Source: Accumulibacter sp003538495
GTDB lineage: Bacteria > Pseudomonadota > Gammaproteobacteria > Burkholderiales > Rhodocyclaceae
Direction of reading: 5' to 3'
NCBI RefSeq assembly: GCF_029255145.1
Contig: NZ_JAPUVQ010000150.1
Location: forward strand, 1 to 64,000
DNA length: 64,000 bases
The notes beneath the pieces are model-generated. The model was given only the letters and a program-made list of their open reading frames with translations. It was not told where the DNA came from and ran no database searches. The translations under genes were made by a program, and so were the position numbers. Each line of letters begins with the position of its first letter. Positions within the stretch are counted from its first letter, which is position 1. Positions 44,671 through 54,563 of the stretch are shown one piece after another.

Positions 44671-45723
44671 TCAGACGGCGGCGCCCAGCAGGAGCTTCTT
44701 GATCGGCGCCGGCAAGGCCGCCGCTGCGATCTGGTCGACCGGCAGCCATTCGAGAACGGCCTCGCTTGCGCCGCCGAGCACTTCGACGTCACAGCGCAAC
44801 ACCTCGATACGCAGGCGAAAATGGCTGAAGACGTGCGCGATCGGCGGCAGCGCCCGGGCACTCAGCAACCGGCAACCGTGGCGCAGAACGAAAGCGTCCG
44901 GGGCTTCGCCGCGCAGTTCGGGCAAGCTCAGCAGCCCGCCCCAGATACCGACCGGCGGGCGGCGCTCGAGCAGCACCCGCTGGCCATCGGTGAGCAACAG
45001 CACGCTGCTCGATCGCTGTGGCAGCGCCGCCCTGCTCCGGCGCTCCGGCAGTTCGGCTTGGCGGCCGTCGCGGCGGGCGACACAGATCTCCCGCAGCGGA
45101 CAGCCGGCGCAGGCGGGCTGGCGGGCGGTGCACACCGTCGCCCCCAAGTCCATCATGCCCTGGGTGTAACTTTGCACGCCGCGCTCCGGCAGCAGCGATT
45201 CGGCGAGCGCCCACAGCGCACGCTGATCCTGCGCGGCCGACGAGCCGGCGGTGACCGCAAAGCAGCGCGCCAGGACGCGTTTGACATTGCCATCGAGAAT
45301 GGCGGCGCGGCGGCCGAAGGCAAAGACGCTGATCGCCGCAGCCGTAGACCGACCGATTCCCGGCAAATCCACGTTTTCACGGGGATCGGCAGAGAACTTC
45401 CCCGCCCGCTCGCCGACCAGCATTTGCGCGCACCGGTGCAGATTGCGCGCGCGTGCGTAATATCCGAGCCCGGACCACAGCTCGAGGACACTGCCGAGCG
45501 GCGCGCGAGCGAGTGCTTCAAGGGTCGGAAAACGTGCCAGAAAACGCGCGTAATAGGGAATCACGGTGGGCACCTGCGTTTGCTGCAGCATGATTTCAGA
45601 CAGCCAGATGCGGTACGGGTCGGCCGTCTGCTGCCATGGCAGGTCGTGGCGGCCATTGGCTTTCTGCCAGCCAATCACGCGTCGGGAAAAGCCGCGTCGG
45701 GCGGCGGGACTGGAGTCAAGCAT
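44671..45723 (-). CDS. mutY: A/G-specific adenine glycosylase
   Basis: Base-excision repair enzyme that removes adenine mispaired with 8-oxoguanine. The 350-residue protein has the helix-hairpin-helix LPGIGRSTAAAI with the catalytic Asp downstream, the [4Fe-4S] ligands in a C-x6-C-x2-C-x5-C pattern (CTARQPACAGCPLREIC), and a C-terminal NUDIX-like domain that recognises 8-oxoG. The ATG at 45723 gives a family-sized protein; a GTG at 45768 would add 15 residues. Confidence 0.94.
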   Translation of the reverse strand: MLDSSPAARRGFSRRVIGWQKANGRHDLPWQQTADPYRIWLSEIMLQQTQVPTVIPYYARFLARFPTLEALARAPLGSVLELWSGLGYYARARNLHRCAQMLVGERAGKFSADPRENVDLPGIGRSTAAAISVFAFGRRAAILDGNVKRVLARCFAVTAGSSAAQDQRALWALAESLLPERGVQSYTQGMMDLGATVCTARQPACAGCPLREICVARRDGRQAELPERRSRAALPQRSSSVLLLTDGQRVLLERRPPVGIWGGLLSLPELRGEAPDAFVLRHGCRLLSARALPPIAHVFSHFRLRIEVLRCDVEVLGGASEAVLEWLPVDQIAAAALPAPIKKLLLGAAV

Positions 45724-46109
45724 GTGCCGAACGGTTGCTCGCCGTGGCTGGAAAATGCCCGCTTGCACAACGGCCCGGACGAGGATTCGCCCGGCGCTCT
45801 TGAACGCACGCCGCAGGGCGATGTCTGATCGAGTCCAGATAATGGATTATCAAAATCGTCTCGACATCGAAGCGCAGTGCGGCGATAATCGCGCTTTTCG
45901 TCTACTTGCCGGCACGACGAGGAATGGCAAGCCCGGCAAGCAGAATGGCAAATCTGCCGAAGTTTGCATTGGCCTTATCGTCAGGTGTTTATTATTATCG
46001 GTAGCTGTCACCGGATTTCCATTTGCCTTGCCGCAGTCATGCGGATCTCGCCAACCATTTTGCCAACAGTGAATTCTAGCATGCCCGCAGCACGACCCCG
46101 GACGGCGTG
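45724..46109. other. 386-base intergenic region, AT-richer than its surroundings
   Basis: This region lies between divergent mutY and the flavin reductase gene. About 45835-46080 is visibly lower in GC. It carries a short imperfect direct repeat (GAATGGCAA at 45922 and 45943, period 21) and a possible plus-strand promoter, TTGGCC (45969-45974) with TATTAT at 45993-45998. A 76-codon frame from 45843 has no ribosome site or homology I recognise; I do not call it a gene. Confidence 0.45.
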
Positions 46110-46700
46110 ATGGACCGGCTTTCTGGATCGCCCGAATGCCCGGCCGCCTCCGCCGCACTTGCCGACCTGCCGTGCGAGACCTGTGACACGGGCCGCGCGC
46201 TGGCGGCGCGAGACCTTGTCTGTCGGGACTTCCGCGATGCTCTGGGCAGCTTTGCCACCGGCGTCACGGTGCTTACGGCGCTGGCCCCGGACGGCAAACC
46301 GATCGCGGTGACGATCAATTCCTTCAACGCCGTTTCGCTGGAGCCGCCGCTGATCCTCTGGAGCCTGTCGTGCACTTCACCGCGACTCGACGCTTTCCGT
46401 CGCGCCAGCCATTACGCCGTCAATGTATTGGCCGCCGACCAGCAGTGGATCTCGGACTATTTTGCCGGCCGGGACAACGATCGTTTCGATCCGGTCGCGA
46501 CCACCCGGGGACTGGCTGGCGCACCGCTCATCGAGGGCTGCTCGGCGTGGTTCGAGTGCGTCAATGAGGTACAACATCCCGGTGGCGACCATCTCGTTTT
46601 CATTGGTCGGGTGCAGCGCTTTGCGCGGGGAGAAGCCAGCGAGCCGCTGATTTTCCATGCCGGTGTCTATCGGCAGCTACGCGGGACCGCGGAGCGATAG
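46110..46700 (+). CDS. flavin reductase domain protein
   Basis: A 196-residue protein of the flavin reductase/HpaC-like fold. The FMN-binding blocks TGVTVLTA and the INSFNAVSLEPPL segment are typical, followed by FAVNVL-like YAVNVLAADQ. The first ~30 residues carry a Cys pair (CETC) not usual in the core fold. It could supply reduced flavin to a monooxygenase or act as a stand-alone FMN protein; no partner monooxygenase is adjacent. GTG at 46107 is an alternative start. Confidence 0.85.
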   Translation: MDRLSGSPECPAASAALADLPCETCDTGRALAARDLVCRDFRDALGSFATGVTVLTALAPDGKPIAVTINSFNAVSLEPPLILWSLSCTSPRLDAFRRASHYAVNVLAADQQWISDYFAGRDNDRFDPVATTRGLAGAPLIEGCSAWFECVNEVQHPGGDHLVFIGRVQRFARGEASEPLIFHAGVYRQLRGTAER

Positions 46701-46909
46701 CCATGAGCAGACGATCGGATAGCGTCGGCAAGGAGTACTGCCAATGCCGGGGCGGTCGACGTCGAGCAGCGAGCACTTGTTTTTCCAGCTGCGTTCTCGG
46801 CGTCATGGCGGCAGCGCGACACAACTTGATGACTTGATGCGTCGCGTGCTGCCTGTTGTAAATGGCGGTTTTCTTGTGTAACAGAACAATTTACTTTCGG
46901 GAGAAGTGC

Positions 46910-47218
46910 ATGGCGACGTACAAGGAACTACTGGAACAACGTGAGGCCTTGGAGCAACAAATCGCGGAAGCTCGGCAGACAGAAGTGGCGTCGGCTATCG
47001 TGAAAGCGAAGCAGCTGATCGCCGAGTACGGTTTGACCGCCGCCGATTGCGGCTTCAGGGGCGTGGCTGCCTTTGCCGGCAAGACCAAGACCACGGTCGC
47101 CGTCAAGTTTCGCGGCCCCAACGGCGAGACCTGGTCGGGCCGCGGCAAGGCGCCAAACTGGCTGACAAGTCTGGAGGCGCAAGGACGGCACAAGGACGAG
47201 TTCCTGGTTGCACGGTAG
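46910..47218 (+). CDS. H-NS family nucleoid-associated protein
   Basis: A 102-residue DNA-binding protein of the H-NS/BpH3 type. An N-terminal coiled-coil oligomerisation region (about 3-40) is followed by a C-terminal AT-rich DNA-binding domain with the hook motif TWSGRGKAPNWL at 74-86. It can silence AT-rich or foreign genes. The ATG at 46910 is preceded by GGGAGA. Stands alone, between the flavin reductase gene and galE. Confidence 0.9.
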   Translation: MATYKELLEQREALEQQIAEARQTEVASAIVKAKQLIAEYGLTAADCGFRGVAAFAGKTKTTVAVKFRGPNGETWSGRGKAPNWLTSLEAQGRHKDEFLVAR

Positions 47219-47401
47219 TCGCGCGCCGGCAATGATCTCAGCCCGGCCCTCCTCGCCGGCACGGCAGGAGTGGCCAGCTTGCGGACTTCTTCGTGGCGTG
47301 ACCTGCGCAGGCAGGCCGTTCGCGGTCCGTCGCCGGTCGTTGCGCTGTCGCCGCCGGGCAGGCGTGCCAGCGCCGTAGCGGATCCACCAAGAGGCTAGAG
47401 A

Positions 47402-48406
47402 ATGAACATCCTGGTAACCGGCGGCTGCGGCTACATCGGCTCGCACGCCTGCGTCGCGCTGCTCGCCGCAGGTCACGCGGTGACCGTCGTCGACGATTTC
47501 TCCAACAGCCGGCCCGAGGTCCTCGACCGCGTCGCCAGGATTGCCGGCCAACGGCCGCTCTTGGTCGAGGGCGATGTCCGTGACCGCGCCTTGCTGCGCC
47601 GCGTCTTCACGGATTCGCCGATCGACGCGGTGATTCACTTCGCCGGCCTGAAAGCCGTCGGCGAATCGGTAGCCCAGCCCTTGCGATACTACGACTGCAA
47701 CGTCGGCGGGACGATCGCCCTGTGCGAGCTGATGGCCGAAGCCTCGGTCAAGACCCTGATCTTCAGTTCCTCGGCGACGGTCTATGGCGACCCGGCCTCG
47801 GTGCCGATCCGCGAAGATTTCCCGCGCTCGGCGACCAATCCGTATGGTGCCAGCAAGCTGATGATCGAAGACATCCTGGCCGACCTGGTGCACGCCGACC
47901 GGCAATGGCGGATCGCGCGCCTGCGCTATTTCAACCCCGTCGGCGCGCACCCCAGCGGCCTGATCGGCGAGGAACCCAATGGCGTGCCCAACAACCTGCT
48001 GCCCTACGTGGCGCAGGTGGCGGCCGGCACGCGCAAGCAGCTGAGCGTCTTCGGCAGCGATTATCCGACCCCCGACGGCACCGGCGTCCGTGACTACATT
48101 CACGTCATGGACCTCGTTGAGGGCCACCTGGCGGCGCTTGACCATCTGCTCGCCAGGGGCGGCCTGCTGACGGTCAATCTGGGCACTGGTTGCGGCTACT
48201 CGGTACTCGACATGGTTCGCGCCTTCGCCGCCGTCAGCGGTCGACCGGTGCCCTACGCGCTGGTGCCACGCCGCCCGGGCGATGTCGCGAGCTGTTACGC
48301 CGACCCGGCATTGGCCCAGCAGCTGCTCGGCTGGCAAGCCCGGCGCGGCATCGAGCAAATGTGCAGCGACGCCTGGCGCTGGCAGCAGCAGCGCGCCTCG
48401 ACCTGA
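47402..48406 (+). CDS. galE: UDP-glucose 4-epimerase
   Basis: Interconverts UDP-glucose and UDP-galactose with bound NAD, feeding LPS or exopolysaccharide synthesis. The 334-residue extended short-chain dehydrogenase has GGCGYIGSH (7-15), the catalytic YGASK near residue 148, and the conserved NPVGAHPSGLIGE segment. It precedes apaH by nine bases on the same strand. Confidence 0.95.
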   Translation: MNILVTGGCGYIGSHACVALLAAGHAVTVVDDFSNSRPEVLDRVARIAGQRPLLVEGDVRDRALLRRVFTDSPIDAVIHFAGLKAVGESVAQPLRYYDCNVGGTIALCELMAEASVKTLIFSSSATVYGDPASVPIREDFPRSATNPYGASKLMIEDILADLVHADRQWRIARLRYFNPVGAHPSGLIGEEPNGVPNNLLPYVAQVAAGTRKQLSVFGSDYPTPDGTGVRDYIHVMDLVEGHLAALDHLLARGGLLTVNLGTGCGYSVLDMVRAFAAVSGRPVPYALVPRRPGDVASCYADPALAQQLLGWQARRGIEQMCSDAWRWQQQRAST

Positions 48407-48415
48407 ACGGAAAGC

Positions 48416-49234
48416 ATGGCAACGTACGCTATTGGCGATATTCAGGGCTGTTTCGATTCGCTGCTGCAGCTCCTGGACAAGTGCCGTTTCGATCCGGCCT
48501 GCGACCGTCTGTGGCTGGTCGGCGACATCGTCAACCGTGGCCCGCGCTCCCTGGAAACGCTGCGTTTCGTTCGCGATCTGGGTCCGGCTGCAACGACGGT
48601 ACTGGGCAATCACGACCTCTACCTGCTGCTGGTCGCCGCCGGATTTGACCGGCGGGGCAAGGGCGACACGCTCGACGAAATCCTCGATGCAGCCGACTGC
48701 CAGGAATTGATGGATTGGCTGCGGCATCGGCCGCTATGCCATCAGGAAGGCGAATTCTGCCTGGTCCATGCCGGCCTGTTGCCGCAGTGGACGGTGGCCC
48801 GAGCGCGCGCGCTGGCCGCAGAGGTCGAAGCGGTGCTCGCTGGCCCGAGCTATCTGGATTTCATGGCCAACATGTGGGGTAGCGAGCCAGCAGCTTGGAG
48901 CGACGACCTGGAAGGCTGGGCGCGCTTGCGGGTGATCGTCAACGCGATGACCAGGATGCGCCTCTGTTCAGCTGACGGCGTGATGGAGTTCAAGACCAAA
49001 GGCGAGCTGGCGAGCGCGCCGGCCGACCTGCTGCCATGGTTCGAGGTCCCGGGCAGACTGAGCGCCGGCGACGTTCTGGTCACCGGCCACTGGTCGGCAC
49101 TCGGGCTGAGGATCGAGCCCAACTTGCTGGCGCTCGATTCGGGTTGCCTGTGGGGCCGCCATCTGACGGCCGTTCGCCTTGACGACCGCGAGGTTTTCCA
49201 GGTCGATTGCTCGCCCGGCGAAGCCCAGGGATGA
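48416..49234 (+). CDS. apaH: diadenosine tetraphosphatase, symmetrical
   Basis: Hydrolyses Ap4A to two ADP and can remove Np4 caps from RNA. The 272-residue phosphoesterase has GDIQGCFDSL, GDIVNRGP, GNHD and the late GHW block. It follows galE by nine bases, so co-transcription is likely. ApaH and the polyphosphate:AMP phosphotransferase in this window both bear on adenine nucleotide balance. Confidence 0.95.
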   Translation: MATYAIGDIQGCFDSLLQLLDKCRFDPACDRLWLVGDIVNRGPRSLETLRFVRDLGPAATTVLGNHDLYLLLVAAGFDRRGKGDTLDEILDAADCQELMDWLRHRPLCHQEGEFCLVHAGLLPQWTVARARALAAEVEAVLAGPSYLDFMANMWGSEPAAWSDDLEGWARLRVIVNAMTRMRLCSADGVMEFKTKGELASAPADLLPWFEVPGRLSAGDVLVTGHWSALGLRIEPNLLALDSGCLWGRHLTAVRLDDREVFQVDCSPGEAQG

Positions 49235-49319
49235 GCTGAAACCCTGCCGGCGCGAGAAAGACAGCAGCCCGCAAGCGCCCGCCTGCTAGAATCGCCGCAG
49301 CACATTCCCGGAGAATGCC

Positions 49320-52300
49320 ATGCGCAGCGGACGGCACATCAGGCAGCGCGGGCGGGCAGCGATACACGCCGCGCTGGCAGCAGTGGCGCTGGCGATCGCC
49401 GGTTTCCTGGCCATCGGCAACCTGCCGCAGCAGGCCAAGGACCAGACGGCGACCGCTGGCGTCCGTTTCGAAGTGGTCGACGGCGCGAATCGCGAGCTCG
49501 ATGGTTCGCCAGCGCTGGCGCTGTCGTTCAGCCTGCCACTCGATAGCAAGCAAAATTACGACCAGTTTGTCCAGGTCCTCGAAATGCCGCCCGCCGCGAC
49601 GACGGCAACCGCCAGGCGCGACGATGAGCAAGGCGACGACCAGCAAGGCGACGAGGAGAGGCCGACGACCGGGGCCAGCACCAGCAGTGCGCCGGAGGAC
49701 ACCCGTCTCGACGGTGGCCAGCCGGTCTCAGGCGCCTGGGTGGTCGGCGACAACCCGCACCTGCTGTTCTTCCCGCGGATCAAGCCGCAGGCGCGCTACC
49801 TGGTACGCGTCCAGCCCGGGCTGATGGCCAGGAACGGCGACCAACTCGACCAGGAAGCGCGCTTCTCGATCCGCACCGCAGCCGTCGCGCCGGCGTTCTA
49901 CTTCGCCAGCCGCGGCATGGTCCTGCCAGCCGCACAGAACGGCGGCCTGCCGGTGACCACGGTCAATGTGCCGGAGGTGGACATCCAGTTCCTCAAGGTC
50001 AAGCCGGATCAGCTCGCGGCGTTTCTCGAAAAGGTCGTCGCCAGGGGCAAGCCCACAGCGGTGGCGGCGACCGGCGAGCAGGGGGCAGCTGATGACGAAG
50101 AGGGCGATGGTAACGGTTATTACGGCAGCGGCACGCGTCTGAAGGGCGCCGTCAGCTACTGGGAGCTCGACCAGTTGCAGCAGCTGACGACCAGCGCCTT
50201 CGTCGGCCGTTTCCTCACCGAACAGCAGGCCAATCGCCGCCGCGTGACCTTCATCCCGGTCGAGAGCATCGCCGCGCTGCGCGAGCCGGGGATCTACGTG
50301 GCCGTGATGTCGCAGCCGAATCGCTTCCGTGGCGATTACCAGACCACCTACTTCTACGTCAGCGACCTCGGCCTGCATCTGCGCCAGTACGCCAATGGCG
50401 GTGCCGACGCCTACCTCAGCTCGCTGACCGACGGCAAGCCGCGCGCCGGCGTCGAAGTGAGCTGGGTGGATCGTCTTGGCAAGGCGCTGGCGCGTGCCGA
50501 GACCGACGGCGACGGTCGCGCGAGCTTCGCCGAGAAGCCGCCCGGCGCGCGCGTTCTGGTCGCCAGGAAGGGTGAGCAGATGTCGCTGATCGGCCTGCGC
50601 GAACCGGCGCTCGATCTCGCCGAATTCGACATCGCCGGCATGCCCTACGTGCCGGTGCGCCTCTTTGCCTACAGCGGTCGCAACCTTTATCGGCCGGGCG
50701 AGCGCTTCGACGTCTCGGTGATCGCGCGTGACGCCGATGGCCATCCGGTGCCGTCGCAGCCGATTCAGGCGACCCTTCGCCGTCCCGACGGCAAGGCGCA
50801 GTGGACCGCGAACTGGCAGCCTGAGCCGGCTTTCGCGGGCTACTACCGGCGCGCCATCGACTTGCCGGTCGACGCGGCCACCGGTTCCTGGCAGCTCGAA
50901 CTGCGCGCCGATCCGGCGGCCAGGGTCGCCGGCAGCAGCATGCCGTTCGCCGTCGAGGAGTTCCTCCCGGAGCGAATGAAGCTCGACCTGAGCAGCGCCA
51001 GCGAGCGCCTGGCCGGCGAATCGGCCTGGCAGATCGAGGTCAGCGGCCGTTACCTGTACGGCGCGCCGGCGGCGGGCAATACTCTGGTTGGCGTGGTGAC
51101 CAGCGAGCGCAACCGTAATCCGCTGGCAGAGAAGCTGCCCGGATTCGTTTTCGGCGACGCCGACGAGGAGCAGCTCAAGTCGCGCAGCGAACTCCCCGGA
51201 CGGGAAATGGACGACCAGGGCCGGGCCACCGTCGAGGTCGACCTGACGACGGTGGCCAAGCACCGTTCGCCGTTCACCGTGCGTGCGACGCTGAGCCTGC
51301 TCGAAAGCGGTGGACGACCGGTGGTGCGCAGCATTGAGCGCGCCTTCTGGCCGGCGCCGGTATTGGTCGGGCTGCGGCCGCTGTTCGTCGGCGCCTACGC
51401 GCGCGAAGGCGCCCCGGCCGATTTCGAGGTCGTGCGGACCGACGCCAGCGGCGCACTGCAAGCCGCCAACGCGCTACCGGTGCGACTGTTCAGGGAAGAC
51501 CGTCACTACTACTGGCGCTTCGACGATCAGCGTGGCTGGCATTCGGGTTTCAGCGAGACCGACGAACTGGTGGCGACGACGCAGGTCTCGGTTGCCGCCG
51601 GTGGCCGCGGCAAGCTGAGCCTGCCGCTGCGCTACGGCCGCTACCGGGTCGAAGTCTTCGACCCGGAGACCCGTCAGACGACGCGCTACCGCTTCTACGC
51701 CGGCTGGTCGGCCAAGGACGACGAGACGCAGGGCGTACGCCCCGACCGGGTGGCGCTCAAACTCGACAAAGCAAGCTACCGGGCCGGCGACACGGCGCGT
51801 CTGACGATCACTCCTCCACACGCCGGCGAAGCGCTGGTCACCGTCGAAGGCGACCGCGGGCTGTGGGTGCGCCGGCTGACCGTCGGCGCCGACAGCAAGA
51901 CCATCGACATTCCGCTCGACAAGGCCTGGCAGCGCCATGACCTGTACGCGACGGTGATGGTCCTGCGTCCTGGCGACAGCAGCGAGAAGGTGACGCCGGC
52001 GCGCGCCCTGGGCGTGGCCTACCTGCCACTCGACCGCGACCAGCGCAAGCTGGCGGTGACCATCGACGCGCCCCGGAAAATGGAGCCCGAACAGCCGCTC
52101 AAAGTCAGGATCAAGGTTCCCGAAGCCAAAGGGCGGCAGGCGATGGTGACGCTTTCGGCGGTCGATGTCGGGATCCTCAACATCACGCGTTTTGTCAGTC
52201 CTGATCCTTTCGCCTTCTTCTTCGCCAAGCTGCGTTACGGCACCGACGCCTACGACATCTATGGCCGGGTCATCGAGAAGATGGACGGCAGCAAGGGCAA

Positions 52301-54467
52301 GCTCAAGTTCGGCGGCGACCAGGCGCCCAAACCAACGCGCAGCATGCCCAGGAAAGTTCGTCTGGTCGACCTGTTCAGCGGCCCGCTGCTGCTCGACCAG
52401 CAGGGCGAAGCAGAAGTCTCGCTGGCGGTTCCGGACTTCAACGGCAGCCTGCGGCTGATGGCCGTGGTCGCCAGCGGCGAGCGCTTCGGGATGCAGGAGG
52501 CCGAGCTGACGGTGGTCGCCCCGCTGGTCGTCGAGCTGGCGACGCCGCGTTTCCTGTCGGTCGGCGACAGCGCGGTGCTGGCGCTCGACGTGCAGAATCT
52601 GGCCGGCAGCACGCAGGAGATCAGGCTGCTGGTCAGCAACAGCGATGGCCTGCTGGTCAAGGACGGCGAGCAGCGGTTCACGCTCAAGGACCAGCAGAAG
52701 CGGACCCTGCGGATCCCGATCGAAGCCGGAACGGCGATCGGGTTGACCGAGGTGCAGGTGCGCGTCGACAGCCCGCGGATCCGGATCAACCGCAGCTTCG
52801 CGCTGCAGGTGCAGGCGCTGACGCCCCGGCAGTCCGTGATCAAGCGCCTGCTGGTTGGCGCCGGCGAAAGCGTCGAACTGCGCGAGGCCGAGCTGGGCGG
52901 CTTCGTTCGCCAGAGCGTCGCGGCGACGCTGGCGGTGTCGAACCGCGCGCCGATCGACGTCCGCAGCGCCGTGCAGGGGCTGCTGAGCTACCCCTACGGT
53001 TGCGCCGAACAGACCACCAGCGGCGCCTACCCGTACGTCTTGATCGACGAAGCGGCAGCCAGGGACTTCGCGCTCAAGCCCTTCACCAAGGCCCAGCGCG
53101 CTACGATGGTCGACCAGGCGATCGCGCGCCTGGCCGGGATGCAGGCCGCCAACGGCGGCTTCAGCCTGTGGGGCAATCTTGGCGAGTACCAGTACTGGCT
53201 CTCGGCCTACGTCACCAACTTCCTGCTCGACGCGCGCGAGCAGGGCTTCAGCGTCCCGCCGGAGGTCGAGAAGCGTGCTGTCGAATTCCTGCTCAAGGGG
53301 CTGCAGGAGGGCGTCGCCGGGCTGTCCCGCGGCGCCGTCACATATAACCAGAACTCGGTCTGGAACGACCACCGCTACGCCGGTTCCGGCCGCTTCGCGG
53401 TGCTCGCCTACGGCGCCTACGTGCTGGCGCGCCAGAGCAAGGCACCGCTATCGACCCTGCGCCAGCTGCACGAGTCGCAGGCCGCCGCGCATTCGGGGCT
53501 GGCGCTGGTTCATCTCGGCCTGGCACTGAAGCTGATGGGCGACGAGACGCGCGCAACCAGCGCCATCGAAGCGGGTCTGATCAAGCCGCGCGTTGGCCCG
53601 AGCCACGCCTGGTGGGGTGATTACGGCAGCAGTCTGCGCGACTGGGCGCTGACCTACGTCCTGCTCGACAAGCACCGGCTGACGCCCGCAGGGCGCGAGA
53701 ACCTGCTGGCCCAGGTCGCCGGCGAAATGCAGGGCAAGCGCTACTACAGCACGCAGGAGAAGCTGGCGCTGTTTCTGATGGGGCGCAGTTTCCTCGGCGA
53801 GCCTGGCCGGGAGTGGACCGCCGAAACGGTATCGGCCGGCAGGACGCAGGCAATCGGGGGCACGGGAACGCAGTTCCTGCCCTTGTCTGCAGAGCAGCTG
53901 GCAGCCGGCGTCAGGATCGGCAACACCAGCAAGGAGCGCCTGTATATCGAACTGCAGGTCGCCGGCAACCCGGTCAACATGCCTGCCGCACGACGCGAGG
54001 CCTTCGACCTCAAGCGCGACTGGTTTGCCGCCGACGGCAAACCGCTCGACGGTCGCCCGCTGCGCGTCGGCGAAACGGCGATCGTTCGTCTGCAGGTCAA
54101 GACGCCAGGCCGTTACGCCAACGGCCTGGTGGTCGACCACATCCCGGCGGGTCTGGAAATCGAAAACGCCAACATCGTCCAGGGCGAGCAGTCGGTGGTC
54201 ACCGTCGACGGCGTCGATCCGCGGCAGGCGATGCTGCATGGCGACATCCGGCACGTCGAGTTCCGCGACGACCGCTTCGTCGTCGCCGCCCGGATCGCCG
54301 GTCAGATGCAGTTCTTCTACCGCGTTCGCGTCGTCACCCCGGGACGCTTCGTGGTCCCACCGAGCTACGCCGAAGACATGTACCAGCCGGAGATTTTCGG
54401 GCTGGCCGGCGGTGGCGAGACGCTGGTGATTGGCGATGGGCGCGAAGCCGGCACTGGCCCGAAATGA
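49320..54467 (+). CDS. bacterial alpha-2-macroglobulin (YfhM-like)
   Basis: Periplasmic protease trap of 1715 residues, thought to guard the envelope against host or predator proteases. An N-terminal hydrophobic anchor (about 15-33) lacks a lipobox cysteine. MG domains run through the protein, and the reactive thioester motif CAEQ is at residues 1228-1231. A strongly acidic/polar insert lies near residues 97-125 (many D, E, Q, S, T), and another near 260-270. A -10-like TAGAAT is at 49287-49292. pbpC follows after 96 bases, the usual bacterial pairing. Confidence 0.92.
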   Translation: MRSGRHIRQRGRAAIHAALAAVALAIAGFLAIGNLPQQAKDQTATAGVRFEVVDGANRELDGSPALALSFSLPLDSKQNYDQFVQVLEMPPAATTATARRDDEQGDDQQGDEERPTTGASTSSAPEDTRLDGGQPVSGAWVVGDNPHLLFFPRIKPQARYLVRVQPGLMARNGDQLDQEARFSIRTAAVAPAFYFASRGMVLPAAQNGGLPVTTVNVPEVDIQFLKVKPDQLAAFLEKVVARGKPTAVAATGEQGAADDEEGDGNGYYGSGTRLKGAVSYWELDQLQQLTTSAFVGRFLTEQQANRRRVTFIPVESIAALREPGIYVAVMSQPNRFRGDYQTTYFYVSDLGLHLRQYANGGADAYLSSLTDGKPRAGVEVSWVDRLGKALARAETDGDGRASFAEKPPGARVLVARKGEQMSLIGLREPALDLAEFDIAGMPYVPVRLFAYSGRNLYRPGERFDVSVIARDADGHPVPSQPIQATLRRPDGKAQWTANWQPEPAFAGYYRRAIDLPVDAATGSWQLELRADPAARVAGSSMPFAVEEFLPERMKLDLSSASERLAGESAWQIEVSGRYLYGAPAAGNTLVGVVTSERNRNPLAEKLPGFVFGDADEEQLKSRSELPGREMDDQGRATVEVDLTTVAKHRSPFTVRATLSLLESGGRPVVRSIERAFWPAPVLVGLRPLFVGAYAREGAPADFEVVRTDASGALQAANALPVRLFREDRHYYWRFDDQRGWHSGFSETDELVATTQVSVAAGGRGKLSLPLRYGRYRVEVFDPETRQTTRYRFYAGWSAKDDETQGVRPDRVALKLDKASYRAGDTARLTITPPHAGEALVTVEGDRGLWVRRLTVGADSKTIDIPLDKAWQRHDLYATVMVLRPGDSSEKVTPARALGVAYLPLDRDQRKLAVTIDAPRKMEPEQPLKVRIKVPEAKGRQAMVTLSAVDVGILNITRFVSPDPFAFFFAKLRYGTDAYDIYGRVIEKMDGSKGKLKFGGDQAPKPTRSMPRKVRLVDLFSGPLLLDQQGEAEVSLAVPDFNGSLRLMAVVASGERFGMQEAELTVVAPLVVELATPRFLSVGDSAVLALDVQNLAGSTQEIRLLVSNSDGLLVKDGEQRFTLKDQQKRTLRIPIEAGTAIGLTEVQVRVDSPRIRINRSFALQVQALTPRQSVIKRLLVGAGESVELREAELGGFVRQSVAATLAVSNRAPIDVRSAVQGLLSYPYGCAEQTTSGAYPYVLIDEAAARDFALKPFTKAQRATMVDQAIARLAGMQAANGGFSLWGNLGEYQYWLSAYVTNFLLDAREQGFSVPPEVEKRAVEFLLKGLQEGVAGLSRGAVTYNQNSVWNDHRYAGSGRFAVLAYGAYVLARQSKAPLSTLRQLHESQAAAHSGLALVHLGLALKLMGDETRATSAIEAGLIKPRVGPSHAWWGDYGSSLRDWALTYVLLDKHRLTPAGRENLLAQVAGEMQGKRYYSTQEKLALFLMGRSFLGEPGREWTAETVSAGRTQAIGGTGTQFLPLSAEQLAAGVRIGNTSKERLYIELQVAGNPVNMPAARREAFDLKRDWFAADGKPLDGRPLRVGETAIVRLQVKTPGRYANGLVVDHIPAGLEIENANIVQGEQSVVTVDGVDPRQAMLHGDIRHVEFRDDRFVVAARIAGQMQFFYRVRVVTPGRFVVPPSYAEDMYQPEIFGLAGGGETLVIGDGREAGTGPK

Positions 54468-54563
54468 GGCGTCGAGGCGGCGCGTAGCCGGGGCGAAGAC
54501 GCGTGGCTCCGGTGCCGCACGAGTCGTTTCGGGCGGTGCAGGGATGAGGCCTGGCACGCGCTG

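Noticed and set aside
45843..46072. A 76-codon ORF (MDYQNRLDIE...)
   Set aside because: No ribosome site or homology, and it lies in an AT-rich gap with a short direct repeat; treated as non-coding.
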